A stretch of DNA of 64,000 nt from Beverwykella pulmonaria (GCA_001599595.1 BCHH01000009.1:2048503-2112502); one strand, 5' to 3'. Positions 21,883 to 34,742 are shown, counted from the stretch's first letter. A program made the numbers and translations. Notes: generated by a model from the sequence alone, not told the origin.

Positions 21883-22329
21883 CTCCACAGGCTTGGATAT
21901 CTGATATCAGCATATTCTAGAGCGACTTTGGCTGGAAATCAGGATGAGGTCGCGCGTATCAACAAGGTGGGAGGGCTGAGATGGAGAGTGCGGAGGCTTG
22001 TGAAGTCTGGCTGACGGCACGGAGACGCAGATATTGACCAGTTAGATACGAACACGCCTATAAAATGAGGCGCTGCACAGGGCATGCAGAGAGCCTGCGT
22101 ATTTCCGTTATATATACTTTGGGTGAGAGAGTCTGGTAATGTATATTTCAAGTTTTTGTGACCTGGATAGACTTCCCGGAGCTTCCTAAAAGGTACGGCC
22201 AAGCGACACTCATCGTTGAGATTCATGGTTATATCCATATATAGGAGAAAACTCGGCAAAATTTTTAATCATCCGAATCACTCCGTCTAACATCCACTAG
22301 TAGGTGCCGGGGACGTTGGAAAATACCTC

Positions 22330-22990
22330 TGCTTTCCCACCCCGGATGCGGATACCTCAAAGGCCGTTGTTGTCCGCCAGTATCTCAGCAATCCGTCGCT
22401 GTAACTCTGCAGGACTCAAGGATGAAAATGGGGAGAGATCCATTTCAATATTGTCGGAATCATCAGTGATGAAAGAACTTCGATTGACGGCGAATTCATG
22501 CTGATTGTCGAAGCCTGGAGGTGGGCCGCGAAAAATTATCGCTCTTGAAAGTGCTTCACATCTTCTGGGGGAGATCGGCTGCCATGAGTTTGCAACACCT
22601 ATTGCTCATGAGTTTCATTGCCCAATCAGGGTGTGATCAGGTGTGTCACGATGAGAGGAAGCAGTCAATCGTCCGATGGGTAAAAGTGTATATCAGGAGT
22701 GTGAAAGCCTTGAAGAGCTGGCTGCTCGCACGACGTCTATATATATACCCATAAAGGTGAGCCAGCTAGAATAGGACATATGGTAGAACACATGCGACAC
22801 GTGACAAAGTGGCCAGAACTGGATTTTGGTCTGTGTTAAGTTTCGAGCAAAGCCCGGCGACAGAGAGGGCGAAGAGGGCAGCCAAAATGATTTGATACCG
22901 TCCGAGTCATAGGAAATTTTGGCCTGGGAAGATTTTCTGTCGCTGCCTACAATCAGACATATTATGAAAGCAGTCGTGAGTGTCATCAGG
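22330..22990 (-). pseudogene. Possible decayed gene
   Basis: On the minus strand, protein-like sequence can be read with interruptions. GVANSWQPISPRRCEALSRA leads into FRGPPPGFDNQHEF and then DLSPFSSLSPAELQRRIAEI, with two upstream TGA codons that could be former CGA. A hydrophobic start (TLTTAFIICLIVG) is open just upstream, to 22986, in another frame. The composition is coding-like but the product is not recognised. Confidence 0.3.
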
Positions 22991-24285
22991 GAGATGATAA
23001 ACGAGCAATTTGACCTGGGAGAAAATAAATAGGAATCACCGATCCGAAATGCCCAGAATACTCAGGTGCATGCAATTGAAATGGTTAGGATGAAGAAGCT
23101 GCTCATGAATCCGTGAAGTTGTACCTGCTCGATTAGTTTTGCTTTTCTTCAATCGTTGCCGCTCACGTACAGTGTTGAGAAAACATGAACATCGTAAAAG
23201 GTGTCACAAGAGCCAGGACTGATAGAGCACGAAGGCAAGTGGGCAAGAACCATTCGATGCTCCGGGAACGAAAAACGGGGGATGATACCCACCATAAACA
23301 AATTCAGCGCCGAAGCCTGGGTAAAGTCAGCTCTGCAACAAGAGAAAGGTACTGCAGAGCATGAAATAACACAAAAGCCAAGCTGTAAGCCCGTTGATTC
23401 TAAGGGTATCGTCTATGTTCTCTATGCTCCCATTAGGAAGATGTTACAACACCACTAAAACAATGCTATAGACATTGAAGCCGAGCAGTTGTAACCAGAA
23501 GATAACTGAGATTTTGGAGTGTGCTAGCGTACAGATATATATTGATCGTAATATGCTCGTTCTCGATGTGACGAGAACATTGCTAAAGACAGCAAGAAAG
23601 CATTCATGATGTTTCATGTAGGGTCGTGAAATGTGTAAATTGCCTGGCGTGTTCTAGCAGTGGTATTTCACTATTCGCATTCAGCCCTTTGCCGTAGCCA
23701 CGCAGGCTATGGAATACAGCGAGTACAAGTGGGAGCATGAACAGCCCAGCAAGCGCCTTTGGGCCCAGGGCCCCCTTATGTATTACCTTTCGGTCCTCTC
23801 AAACGGTGGCACGTCTCTTGACACAGATATGCCATTTGTTGCTGACATCGCCCAGCCGTATCGCATAGTGGTCTTTGGAGGCTGCATATGCACGTCAGCG
23901 TCTGACCAGAGTTTCCGACAAGGAATTCAGTATGAGGAATAACTCGACCACCTACGACGGGAAGAAATGCACCTTCTGAGACATGACCGTTTCGTGCTTC
24001 AGGAGAAGAACTCCAGATGTGGGAATGGTGCAATGGTCGCTCGGAGCATTGGCAGCCTCCTTCGATTGCCTGTACCATATTGAAGATGGCCGTCTACCTT
24101 CTGGGACACTGAGCTAGGTTGGACGAATGCGGGGTTTACTCTGCAGTCACACAGACACGTGTCTGGTTGCTTGGTACCTTAGCAATGGTAGTGCTTGTGC
24201 AATGCATTCATTTCTGGAGTCTCTCTGCTCTGAATTATATACACATCGATAATTCTTATAGGGCGAATACGGTCCTCAAACAGCC
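22991..24285. other. Gene-poor stretch
   Basis: No supported gene. The sequence is moderately AT-rich, with short open frames only. Confidence 0.4.
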
Positions 24286-25993
24286 TCATCTCTTCTCCTC
24301 CAATTGATCGAGCCCCTGGAGCTTGCGGAACAAGGCATTTCTCGCTGTGAAACTCCTACATCTCTTCCCAAAAATCCACATCGGAATCGTCAATAACAGA
24401 ATAAAAACGTGCAACCCGCCAATAATCGAGAAAACCTGCAACGGGCCTTGCTTCATAATCCAGTCGCTGATGAAATAGTTCATTCCGAACGAGTATATGT
24501 TTCGCAGATTGAGCGCAGCGAAGGCCTCGGGCGCCTTGGACCGATGGCATTCAGTGATGTATCCGAAGACGCTGCATTCGAGTTAGTAGGAAATAAGAGC
24601 AGGGAATAGTGACATTGTACGTACCCAATATTCAGAAACGCCATGGCGAAGTAGATGACCCCGTACAAGATCACTGGCCCGATCCACGGCGTCCGATTCT
24701 CCAAACACCCGCCGAACCCGAAAAACCCGACAATACCCAGAATGAGGGTAATTATATTGAGTGAGAGTCGAAACTCCGGCTCGTAAATTCCCTTATTCCA
24801 CCGCGCGAGCTTTTTGACTGTGTAATCATTCAGCGGACCGGCTACAAAGCCGAGTAGTGATGCAATGAGCGGCGCAATACTGATTAGACCGACTGCGGAG
24901 ACGCTAAAGTTGTACGGCGGGACCGTAAATAGCTGAGCAAGCACGGAAATCATGACGACAAGCCAGGAAGTTGAAAGGCCGTAGGTGATGAAAGCGTACA
25001 AGACCTGCGGGAAGAGCAGCATGCCGAATGGACGGAATATGATAGCAAGAAGATTCTGGTCTGACTCGACACCTCTCACAGGAAGAAGCTGCTCCCACCA
25101 CGTATATGGCTTCTCATCAGCACCAGTGTATATAGGCTTGCGCACCTGTGTTGTGTTCTCCGTCTGGAGCACGGTACCCTTGGGCTCTACGCCAGTAGTT
25201 GTCTTCGCATCCAAGATCTCCTCGGTATGGTCGGTGGTCCCAAGGTCGAGATTGTATGCTGGGTCTCGTCGATACACTGTCTCTGGCACACAGAAGAAAA
25301 TAAGGATGATGAAGACTCCATAAAATATGGCGCAAATGCCGTAAGTCCAGTTCCAGCCGAGGTTCTACACCAGCACCTTGTCAGCGACTGTCTCCATCGA
25401 GGACACCGGAAGACTCTCTATACATACCTCGATAATGTAGCCCGAAATGCAGCTTCCTCCGCCCACTCCGACGGATAGACACAATCCCCAGACGGCGAGT
25501 CTCAAGCCCCGCTCATGCACAAAGTATATGTCTCCAATAATTGCCGTGGTCAGGACCTCGAACGGACTCATTCCAATGGCGCCGAAGATCCTACTCGCAA
25601 GTAGCGACTCATAACTGTTTGCAAAGTATGCCCATACGCTTGAGATGAAAAGAAACAGATTCCCAGCGATGATCACAGGTCTGCGTCCATACTTGACAGA
25701 CAACCCGTTGGTAATGAAGCACGAGATACCAATAGCGAAAATTGCCCAACCAAGGCCACCGTTCAATTTGTTGTACGACATGTTGAACTGCTTCGCCATA
25801 TTGGCGAATCCCGGAGAAATCATCGGCCCCCATGCTCCGACAACTGCGGTATCGATGCTAATGATTATGAGGAGAAGCTCTTTCTTCCATTGGGGCCAGT
25901 TGAGTGGGTCACGCGGGGATTCTGAAGGCTGAGGGACGAGGATAATATCTGCGTTGCGCCCAGTGCCGTGTTTAAGTCCAGAGGTGTCGCGGC
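24286..25993 (-). CDS. MFS transporter of the HOL1/DHA1 type, 5' end unresolved
   Basis: Exons on the minus strand: from about 25993 to 25428, 25364-24625 and 24571-24286. Introns are 25365-25427 (63 nt, GTATGT...TAG) and 24572-24624 (53 nt, GTACGT...CAG). The cytosolic start GRNADIILVPQPSESPRDP precedes DPLNWPQWKK, a hallmark of this fungal subfamily. Then come GRRPVIIAGN (the MFS A-motif region), RIFGAIGMSPFEVLTTA and SVGVGGGSCISGYIIENLGW. About twelve membrane segments are expected, with a long central loop after VPETVYRRDP. Likely a plasma-membrane proton-coupled exporter or importer; substrate unknown. An acceptor-like CAG at 25994-25996 hints at a first exon whose ATG I could not find, so 5' truncation is possible. 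Confidence 0.78.
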
Positions 25994-27475
25994 CTGGTGG
26001 ATGTTAGGATTTACAGGCGGAGGAAGAAGAAGAAGAGCGAAGAGCAAGATGGCTAAGGAGTTGTGTACCATGGTATGCATGTTGATGCTGAGCATCTAGG
26101 ATATCTGCCAAAAGCGCTGTGCCAGGCACATGCTGCAAATGGCGATCATTGAGTACACCGAGACCCATACTGCTATACCGATTGCCCCTTTAGGAAGCTA
26201 CTCAATCCCTTATAGTGAAATTGTCGTGAAAACAAGAAGTCGTGATGTATCGAATATGGAATAACTTCGTTCCCTTTGAGGACACTGTTTTCTTATCAGA
26301 AGTGTGCGGGGAAGACTTCCACCCTTCCTGTTGTGCAGCATATGTGGTATTTAAACAGCTGCCCCATGTCCATCCACCCGGCAATTACGCCTTGGCTAAA
26401 TGCCGTTTCAATTCAAGCGATTCAAAATCCCTGACCATATTTCGTTAACCACTGCTAACTGAGGTTAGGAAGTCCGTTGGGGAAGCATGGTGCCCCACCC
26501 CCGCATTGTCAAACCTGGAGCAAAGCTTACCCCATGTGAACTTGCCCCACGCGCAGGTAGGAGTAGTACATTGTTTGAGAGGCATCTCAGTTGCAGTTAC
26601 CCAACTTGGAGTGGACAGATGGTTGGAATTGAGATGAGAGATTCGTAGGGTTGATTGAGTGAGGGAGCTGCAACTGAGGAGCGACTCTACGATCCATTGA
26701 TTTGGCTCTATTATGCCTGCCATGCACATCGAACCCTGAGCTGTTGTTGCAGCTTCTTTTTGATTGGATCCGAGTTTGAGAACGTTAATATAATAACAGG
26801 AGCAGATTCGCTACCCTGGGTTGATGAAATTCAAACCCTACTAATAGATTACGCAATTATCCCGCAAAGTCCCAGTAGGTCATCACTGTTTCTTTTTTTC
26901 CAGTACAAAAGGTGTAGAAGCTATGGATGTAATCCCCCGTGGCGCTTGGCTGATTTGAGTCGCTATCATGCATTCAGCGCTGTCCCATTAGAAAAGTATT
27001 GTTTCTCTGACTCTTGCATCGCCACATTTTTAACCTTGACATTGCTTCGTCAAAGAAATTGAATGATAGAGTTTTGGGTCTTGGTTGTACCATATTGAAG
27101 ATGGAGCCGGAGCTGCCAAAGTTGTGTGACCCATGCTTTGCTGAGCTTGTCTGCGGAGCTTTTGTTTACCGATTTTCGTCCCAAGTTTTCACTTCCCCAT
27201 CTTTCTGGCTCGGTGTAGCGAAGCGAAGTCAATTCCAGTTGCCGGGTATCATGCGGTTTCGCTTAAAGTTCCTGCCTTGTAGTCTTTAGTCACCTTTGCT
27301 GTTGTATTTAACCTTCGACGAGCTCTCTGCTCTTCACGCAACGTGCACAAACTGCTCTCGGAGAACCTAGCGCTCAATCCATGCAGATTTTCAAGAAAAA
27401 CTCGCTGAAGCCAGCGACAACAAGAGGACGCAAGCCGCGAGCTGTCCTTACACGAGTCTATGTACCTACTCTGTC
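25994..27475. other. Gene-poor stretch
   Basis: May hold the unplaced first exon of the MFS gene within its first 150 bases. Otherwise no supported gene. Confidence 0.35.
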
Positions 27476-28292
27476 TTGTCACGATCCTGTTCCTCTATCA
27501 TATCCACCCTCACCCGCATACATTCGCCGCTGACATCCATTTCAGGGTTTACCTACGGCCTCCTCGACACAATTAACAAAATCTTCCAAGAGAAACTCAA
27601 ATTACCAAATCATGCTCTGCTGGTCTTCAAGCTGCCTATTCGGTGCCAACCCACTCGCCTCTCTCGGACACGCAAACTAGATTTTTAGGCACCATGGCTA
27701 CAAGGCCGTCTTCATTTGGGGTCTTTGTTTACACGGTACCAGATCTCTGATCGCTTGGCCATGCATCTTGCACTTTCCCTTTGGAGGATTTTGCGTGGTT
27801 ATTTTCATCATTGGGAACGGGCTTGAGTCTCTTGAGACGGTGACGAACCCATATCTCGCAATTTGTGGACCTTACAAATACCCTGAGACTAGAGTCGATA
27901 TTGCCTAGGTGTTCAATGGGATAAGAACTGTCGTCGCGCTTGTCCTGGATTCGTACGTGTTCTTCAAAAATATGATGGATGATATTAGTTCGCTGAAGGA
28001 CGTACAGTGGGTCTACCTAGCTATTGCTATATTCCTCTTTCTACTTGCCATACTATTTTGTTTTTCGTCTATCCTAGAATTTACAGGTCCACCTCCCCTC
28101 CATCACCTCTGTATAGGTCAATCGGATGCAGACTGTTCCGCCAGACGCCGACATGAAATTCCTAGTCGAAGAGACACACGCAGACACTGATATGAAACCT
28201 TTCCATGAGACTTTCGCCCAACTCTGTTACACAGGCGCTTAAATTTCATACCAGGGGCATTTATCAATTGCGCGTTACTGAGACTCGGGACA
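27476..28292 (+). pseudogene. Decayed FHS-type (fucose permease-like) MFS transporter
   Basis: Family landmarks appear in order but in changing frames: GFTYGLLDTINKIFQEKL, then SAGLQAAY in another frame. From 27690 a long frame reads GYKAVFIWGLCLHG, IIGNGLESLETVTNPYL and CGPYKYPETRVDIA. A TAG at 27906-27908 then interrupts, exactly where the family has a Gln, and VFNGIRTVVALVLDSYVFFK and VQWVYLAIAIFLFLLA continue in frame. A scrap with TFAQLCYTGA follows near 28220. Members import hexoses or related sugars. The C-terminal half is missing. The frameshifts and Gln-to-TAG change make it a clear pseudogene, and the C-to-T change fits RIP. Confidence 0.8.
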
Positions 28293-28961
28293 TTCTCCTG
28301 TCACGTGTCCTGGCTTAGCTGGATCATGTCAGCATCATCTATATATAGAGCCCCGATGCCCATCAATATACGTCACTTTTGGCTTCCAATTCCATCCCTC
28401 TGCACTCGTGAAATCTCCTTGTTGGTCGACATATAGTTGGTGTGTAACTTGATCGCTCGCTCTACTCTCTTCCACCGGTTGTTGATTGAGGCTATGGTGA
28501 TTTTGTCGTCAATCATTCCTTTAGATGTTTGTACAAGCCACGACAAGCGAAGCTGGAGTTTTGTGTCGCGAACTTGTTCGTCTAGGACATATTCTGTGAA
28601 TCTAGACTTAATTAGGATCCTCCTTGACAGAACATGCGCATTATCTTGCGTATTCAAATCCCACATACTGTTACCATAAAGGTCCGAAGCGGCCCCGAAG
28701 GATCTTTTAGGAGTTCATCTATGACAATCCTGTTCCGAATTTCCGAAAGGGGCCTTGGCAACACAGCAAGGATTTCTAGGCACCCACACGAGAACTACGA
28801 ACATATAAGCAATGTCAGAAATCTGTTTCAAGGTTTAGCTGCGACTTCTTGGCGTAAAGAGAACACTTATAATGCGAATAAGAGCGACTGCCGAAGGCCA
28901 ATTTCACCAGCTAGTTTATTCGAACAGCCAACTCCGCAGTTTAATTACATATTCGACCATC
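28293..28961. other. Intergenic region
   Basis: A TATATATAG motif lies at about 28341. A 97-codon minus-strand frame at 28373-28666 has no domain and is not called. Confidence 0.4.
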
Positions 28962-30059
28962 ATGAAGTTAGCCAAAACAGGCAGACTCACTTTCATAGCT
29001 CTCGCTTTCCAAGCATTCCCTCCCTTGTCTCGCGCCGATAGCTGCAACACCATCAACGCCTTCAATAACTACAATGCTACACGCACATACTCAATCCCTG
29101 CTCTACGTATCAACGGCAGTAGATTAGGTGACCCCGATTACTACAAAATCCTCGAAGACCCTGACAGGTCGTGGTACATGACCGATCGCTTCACCGGGGC
29201 CAGTTCAGTCTCCAGTGAAAACGGCATACAGTACCCCTGGCTCAACGTCGCCGACTCGAATACCACCGACATGGGGATGTGCATGGAAACGACGTGGACC
29301 TATTCTCTTGTCGATTACAAATTCTCTAAAGAAGTGTTGGAGAGAAGTGTAAATGACAATGGGGATTGTAAGACGATGCTGGGAGAGGAGTGTGTGAGTG
29401 CGCTGGAGAGTCATTATAGGGGGCAGGCGATAGAGAGTATGATGAGAGGGAGGTGTCCAACGGGGTCCGAGTGGAATATTACGCTTCCGTTCCAGTGTGC
29501 GTCATTAGTTGGGGGAGGGGAGAGGTGGTTAGGAGACATGTTTAGTGCTGGTATGTACAGTCTATCCCTTCCCCGTTCCAGTGGTCCCTGTAAAATGGGA
29601 TCATCATCATATATATACCCCTTAACTGGATAAGGAAACAACCTTAACGCAACACTCGACTCCCAAATATACAACGCCAGCAATTGTACCTCACCTCCCC
29701 TAAACTCCTCCATGTTTGGAGGCGCTGGAACAGGCGGGGCCTACAACCAAAGTATCCGGTTCCCTCAGCCCTGGTTCTTAACCTTCTGGCCTAATAGGAC
29801 TGGAGAAAGGACGTTTCAGACTAGTTGGAGTGAAGATGTGTATGCGAAGATTATGTGCTTGAGACCGGATGATGTACGAGAAGGCAGTGCGGTACCTCCG
29901 TCTGCTGAAGAGCTGTTGAAGAGAGATGATGTTAAGTTTGATCAAAATCTAATGTCTGGAGGGGGCGGAAGGGGCAATGGTAAAACAGCAGGCGCAAATG
30001 CGATGGACCTGCCGATGTTTTTGGGGGCGGCAGGGATGATGGCGGTACTATTGATATAA
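28962..30059 (+). CDS. Secreted, probably GPI-anchored Cys-containing protein
   Basis: Exons 28962-29550 and 29635-30059 are joined across an 84 nt GTATGT...AAG intron with a TTAACTG branch-like motif, giving 337 residues. The start MKLAKTGRLTFIALAFQAFP forms a signal peptide. The ectodomain has several Cys and many Asn-x-Ser/Thr sites (NATRTYS, NITLPF, NASNCTS). The end is a Gly-rich spacer followed by hydrophobic MDLPMFLGAAGMMAVLLI, which fits a GPI signal. No known domain is recognised. Probably a cell-wall or plasma-membrane surface protein. The AAG acceptor is slightly unusual, but it restores the frame exactly. Confidence 0.75.
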
Positions 30060-31153
30060 CAGTCTAGCTATAATACTGCGATTTATAGAAGAGCGTTGAA
30101 CAACCTTAAGTTTGAGCATGATGCAATTTTTGTCTCTGAGCAAGAGCGAAAAACTATCCGTGCATGAAGAGAGAAAGTACGAAAGCAAGAGGAGGTCTCG
30201 AGTCGCTCAGCCATGAGGAAAATAGCTCAGGGGAGGATGACGAACTGAGTGAACGTGAGGATTGCTATGGCCCAATTTACAATGATGTCAAATAGGAGAT
30301 TTCTCACGATTACAAGCTGGGCATGTTCTCCTTAACTGTGAGGGATCCGGCCGGTCAATCTCAAGATCGAATGTTCATTTTGGTGGTGCATGTACTAATG
30401 TTGATTCACTATAAATACATGTACAAATCCCGGGCGCCGTCATCTCACACCCTGAAAAGGCTAGAAAATTCAACAACTTTATTTGGAGTTTGATGGTCAC
30501 TCTTACATACACCTCGGGCATTTTTGCGATAGATAAATTGCTGCCTGTGTCTTAGGTTCTAGCTTTACTCTCCCACTACTGGGAATTCGTGAGCCTCTCC
30601 TAGTGATGGCAAAGAGATCCAGATGCCTGGTGAAATGCGTCCTTCGAGCTTGTTTCAATCTTCAAACAATGTCATGCATGTATTCAACTCTAGTCATTCT
30701 ATTTTATGCTGATTAGCTTCTTTGAATTGAGGTTAAATTAGTTGTGAGCAGACTATGTGTAGACTTACTGAGATTGCATTCACTTGGTGCCTTTTAGGTG
30801 TACAGTATGTTCCACTTCCCCTCTCTCCATTGTAATTAGCTCGATTAAATAGATATATCTTGCCTTTTCCTTTTCTTTTCTTACAGGAGATGAACTAATA
30901 CACTTACTCTGGGTAAACCAAAGATCGTCTGGCAAGCTCATGGCAGGAAGAACACAGTAACTTGATGTATGAAACCTTTCACAGAGTCGCATGGCATAGT
31001 CTTTAGGTTATAGTTTCAGAGAGTTGTCACTAAGGGACGAAGATGCAAAATTATATCTATAAGAACACATGATGTGTTATATACAAGAAGAGAATACGCG
31101 ATTGTGTTTTTTTTTTGTCACACCATGTCTTTCAACCCAAAGTTTTTCTAAGC
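30060..31153. other. Intergenic region between convergent genes
   Basis: About 1.1 kb, AT-rich towards 31150, with no supported gene. It should contain the 3' UTRs of both neighbours. Confidence 0.4.
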
Positions 31154-32556
31154 TTAAGCAAAGAGAGCAACAATGCACTGCTTGACCAGAGGCTGGTCAG
31201 TATAAGTAGTACCCGACAGTGTCGGCGTCATGCTAAGCACGTATGAAGTATCGAACATGCCCGCAGCCCATCCAGTGAAACCAAGGTAGACATCGCTATT
31301 CGAGTTCAAGTATTTGATCTCTGAGCAGAGATCAACCAAGCAGGAGCTATCGCTGGAGCCACCACCGGTCTCAGAGAGGAATGCCTGACGGCCGTTGGTG
31401 CGGAGCCAGGTGGCAAGCGGGGAGAAAGCGTTGTCGACGTTATCGGTCGTGCAAGCAGCGTTAGTGCCAGAGTTGTTGTAGTCGAGGTACGCGTGAACAT
31501 CGAAAACGAGGTTGGTGGTTGAGCCGTCAGGGTTTTTGACGCCGAGAAGAGCTGCGGCGGAGCCATCCGAGATAAAGGCAGCGGCAGAGGTGTACTGGGT
31601 ACCGGGTAGGAGGATGATGTTGTTGGCAGCAATAGCGCGAATACCAGTGACCGCAGCTTGAACGGTGGCAGCCCACTTGGTGATGTCAACGTCGTGGGGC
31701 TCGTTCATAAGACCGAAGGCAATCTTGGTGTTGCTGGCGTATTTGGTAGCGATCTGAGTCCACAAGTTGGTGAACTGATCGTTAGTGGGTCCTCCTTGGC
31801 CGACGATGGCGCCGTTCCAGCGCGCGTAGTTGTGGATGTCAATGATACAGAGAGCAGCGCCACTGCCGAGGCAGCCTTGGACGAGCGCATCGTAGTTGGC
31901 CCAGTTGGCTGTGTTCAGAGTACCGCCGAGGGTATTATCCACGAGGTATTGCCATCCTACGGGCAGACGGAAGGCGTTGAGTCCATCATCCTTAACGAAG
32001 TGGTTCATTTGGTTGATTCCGGCCGTACTAGGATTAACGATGCCACCAGTATTGCAAGTTCCGTCAGTGCCGCAGCCGAAATCAAACCCAGAGATGTTGA
32101 TACCTCCATACTTGACTTTTCCAGTTTTAGACGTCGAGACAGCAGATGTAGCAGCTGTTTTTACGACAGTGGTGCTTGAAGACTTGACAACGACGGTAAA
32201 TGTGCTTGAAGCCTTCACAACTGCCGATGAGCTAGGCTTAACCGATGCTGAAGCGGCCTTGATAGCTGTTGAGGTGGCCTTGACGGCGACTGCCGAGGAC
32301 GTCACTGTCAAGGCAGACGAACCAGCTGGAGCTAGACTAATATCAGTACAATTGCCCCAGATGGATTTCATATGCACTGACCTGCGCCAGGCACACACTG
32401 GGAATACCAGTCATTCTGAACGAGGCAGTAATACCCAGAAACACAAGACGTGGCTCCGTTGTAACCAATTCCACCACACTGTCCATATGCAGTCTGAAAA
32501 ACTGGCACTGCAACGGTAACTCCAGCTGCAGAAACAATCAAAGCTGAGGTCTTCAT
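31154..32556 (-). CDS. CBM1-GH5_5 endo-beta-1,4-glucanase
   Basis: Exons 32556-32382 and 32331-31154, split by a 50 nt GTCAGT...CTAG intron, encode 450 residues. A signal peptide is followed by a fungal CBM1 ([16 protein letters not shown] to YSQCVPGA, about residues 23-57). A Ser/Thr/Val linker runs to about 130, then the GH5 barrel. Catalytic landmarks are [18 protein letters not shown] (acid/base Glu near 269) and FLSETGG (nucleophile Glu near 379), close in layout to Trichoderma EGII (Cel5A). It should cut internal beta-1,4 bonds in cellulose outside the cell. The intron falls exactly at the CBM1-linker border. Confidence 0.95.
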
Positions 32557-33632
32557 AGCGAATGTATTGAGAGCACGTAAAGAGCGATTGAAAGCACAAG
32601 GCTGTAAGATGTTGGTAAAAGAATGGAAGTTGGTCGGAGACCTGAAAAGATGATTGCGAGTTCCATGTGGTGATGCTTCCTTATAAATAAATAGGAGATT
32701 TGCTGGATCCTGGGCCGCCTTCACCCGGAGTTCGGGATTAAGCGATGTCACTAGGACGTTTCAAACGCCCCACCAGCGTTTGATCTAGACTATGTTTGAC
32801 TCAAGCTTACGACAAGCAATTTGTTGAAAGCTTGATTTTAACACTTGGATTGTTTTCAGCATAATATGAGGCTTGAAATAGTGTGACCTGGGGAAGATCC
32901 TGTCTTGGATTGGCGGAGATATTTATCTTCGTTTCCGAAGTTTTTATCCTGGTCAAAGCCATGCTCGGAAATCAGCCAGCTAATATCTTCTCCCGGTATT
33001 CCTTTGTTGGGTCGACAGTTTTTGTTAGGTAGAGCCAATGAACACCCCTAAAACTCACGCGTAAAGACTTATCCTCGGTTTAGAAGTCGCGGTGATGAAA
33101 GGCTAGATCTGCAATCCTTCAACTCTACGGAATTGAGAGCAGAAAAAGGGCTACGTCGTTTCCCCAAATTACCCAACTCGCTGTAACGCTAGAGAAGTCC
33201 AATTCAAGGCAGTGGATTGATTGGACATCCACTCGAATAGGACACAAAGGCGAGGTCCTAAGGCACGCGGAAAAACACAATGATGGCCGCGGAGAATTTT
33301 GTCAGAGCTTCATGATTTCACTAGTCTCAACCTAGGAAAGTGCACCTACGAATTTTGACATGCGTATTTCTCCTTCCTTCCTCCTATCTCCTACTCTTCG
33401 TGCATCCTACTTGAACCATGTTCTGAGAATTGAGAAGATTATTCACGTAGACAGTTCTAGTACGAAATATCAACATTACAGCTCTCGATTTCTGCTTCTC
33501 TTTCTAATTGATCTGGTATTTGCTTTCTCTTCATCCTTCAGCTGCTTTCGTCTATCCTTTATGTGATACCAATGCCCTGCACACAGTGTCGAGAAAGCTG
33601 AGCAACCTTATGTTGCAGGAAGTTTTGCTAAC
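32557..33632. other. Promoter side of the endoglucanase and edge of the repeat island
   Basis: No supported gene. Carbon-regulatory sites were not assigned because short matches would not be meaningful by eye. Confidence 0.35.
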
Positions 33633-33763
33633 TGTAAGCAGGAGTGTGGAGGAAAGAGTACCAGGATGTGTATTCGGTATGAAGTATGAACAGCTGATAT
33701 ATATATGACGGACTGGTTAGTCAGTGGCATATCCACGTGACGGTAGAGTGTCCTGGGCTTACA
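33633..33763 (+). mobile_element. MITE copy 1
   Basis: 131 bp bounded by TGTAAGCAGGA on the left and a slightly altered inverse (TCCTGGGCTTACA) on the right. The interior shares blocks with three other copies: GTGTGGAGGAAAGAGTA, AGATGTGTATT, TATATATATGACGGACT and GGCATATCCACGTGACGGTA. It carries no coding capacity, so it is non-autonomous. Confidence 0.75.
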
Positions 33764-33847
33764 TTATCAACTTCTCACTCTCCACCATATGCGAAAACGT
33801 CCTGTCAGTCATTAAATGCATCTTATTAAGCCCCTCTTCAATCCTAA

Positions 33848-33960
33848 TGTAAGCACGAGAGTGGAGGAAAGAGTATCAAGATGTGTATTCGGTGTGATGT
33901 ATGTACAACTGATGTATATATGACGGGCTGATTAGTCAGTAACATATCCACGTGACGGTA
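33848..33960 (+). mobile_element. MITE copy 2, right end lost
   Basis: Begins TGTAAGCACGAGAGTGGAGG and matches copy 1 through CATATCCACGTGACGGTA, where similarity stops before the right terminal repeat. It lies 84 bp from copy 1 in the same orientation. Confidence 0.65.
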
Positions 33961-34045
33961 ATCTTTCTCCCCTATTATGGAGCCACTTTAAGCGTACATA
34001 CTACCCCCATAGCAGTAGATAGCTCTTCATCAAATACAATACTTT

Positions 34046-34453
34046 AGTATACTGCGGTGGAGTATAGGGTGTGATATAGAAAATCACAAGGGTAGAAGGC
34101 GACTTGCAGCCATGCAATGTTCGAAGCAGCAATACACTGAAGGAGAGAGGGTTTCAAGGTGAGTTTTGGCAGTAGACTATTGCAATTTCGTTATATCTAA
34201 CGACCAAAGGAAAGAAAGGGATGTGTGAAGAAAGACAGAAGAAATGTTCGTGTGTTCGGTGGTCGGTTCGATTGTCGATTCATTCCATAAGTGAGGCATG
34301 GTGTTCGGATGCCCATATATATGCCGCGTTGAGTGATGACGAAGCGAGCAGCTGACACAGAAACCAAGACCCTTTCCCTGCACCATGCACCCAAGCCTTC
34401 AACCCATGGCTGAGGTGGATTTCAGCAAAGTAGCTCTTCGCTACGGCGCAATA
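34046..34453 (-). mobile_element. SINE-like repeat, copy 1
   Basis: Shares nearly its whole length with 37968-38420 in the opposite orientation. Common blocks include GCGCCGTAGCGAAGAGCTAC at the head, TTGAAGGCTTGG, TATATATGGG and CTCCACCGCAGTATACT at the tail. It has no open frame of note. The head has an A-box-like TAGCGAAGAG with a TTGAAGGC motif about 41 bases later, which only loosely fits a Pol III promoter. Confidence 0.6.
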
Positions 34454-34742
34454 CCTAGTTCTAGTTCTCGCAACCTGCCCTTTTACACTTTGCATAGGAA
34501 TCGCAAGCAATTTTTTTAAACTAATTGCAAAACGAAGAGTAACAACATTCACATAGTGCGGTTTAAACCAGTACTTGAGTTATTCACTCTCCTCATAAGC
34601 AACCTAGGTGAGTTTGAAAGTCACGTGAGGAATGCGCTGGCTGTGCCACCTTACTGCCTGATGCGCAAATCTCTCCCTGCATCCGGCCTGATTTCTCACA
34701 ACAATTCACCTGTCATTAAATCCACCTACACAACGCTCGATT

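Noticed and set aside
25994..26095. Hydrophobic ORF start (MLSINMHTMVHNS) as the MFS N-terminus
   Set aside because: It is in a different frame from the conserved LKHGTGRNADIILV region and no splice pair joins them in phase.
34250..34275. GGTTCGATT match resembling a tRNA B box
   Set aside because: On the opposite strand to the repeat, not conserved in other copies, and no cloverleaf could be formed.
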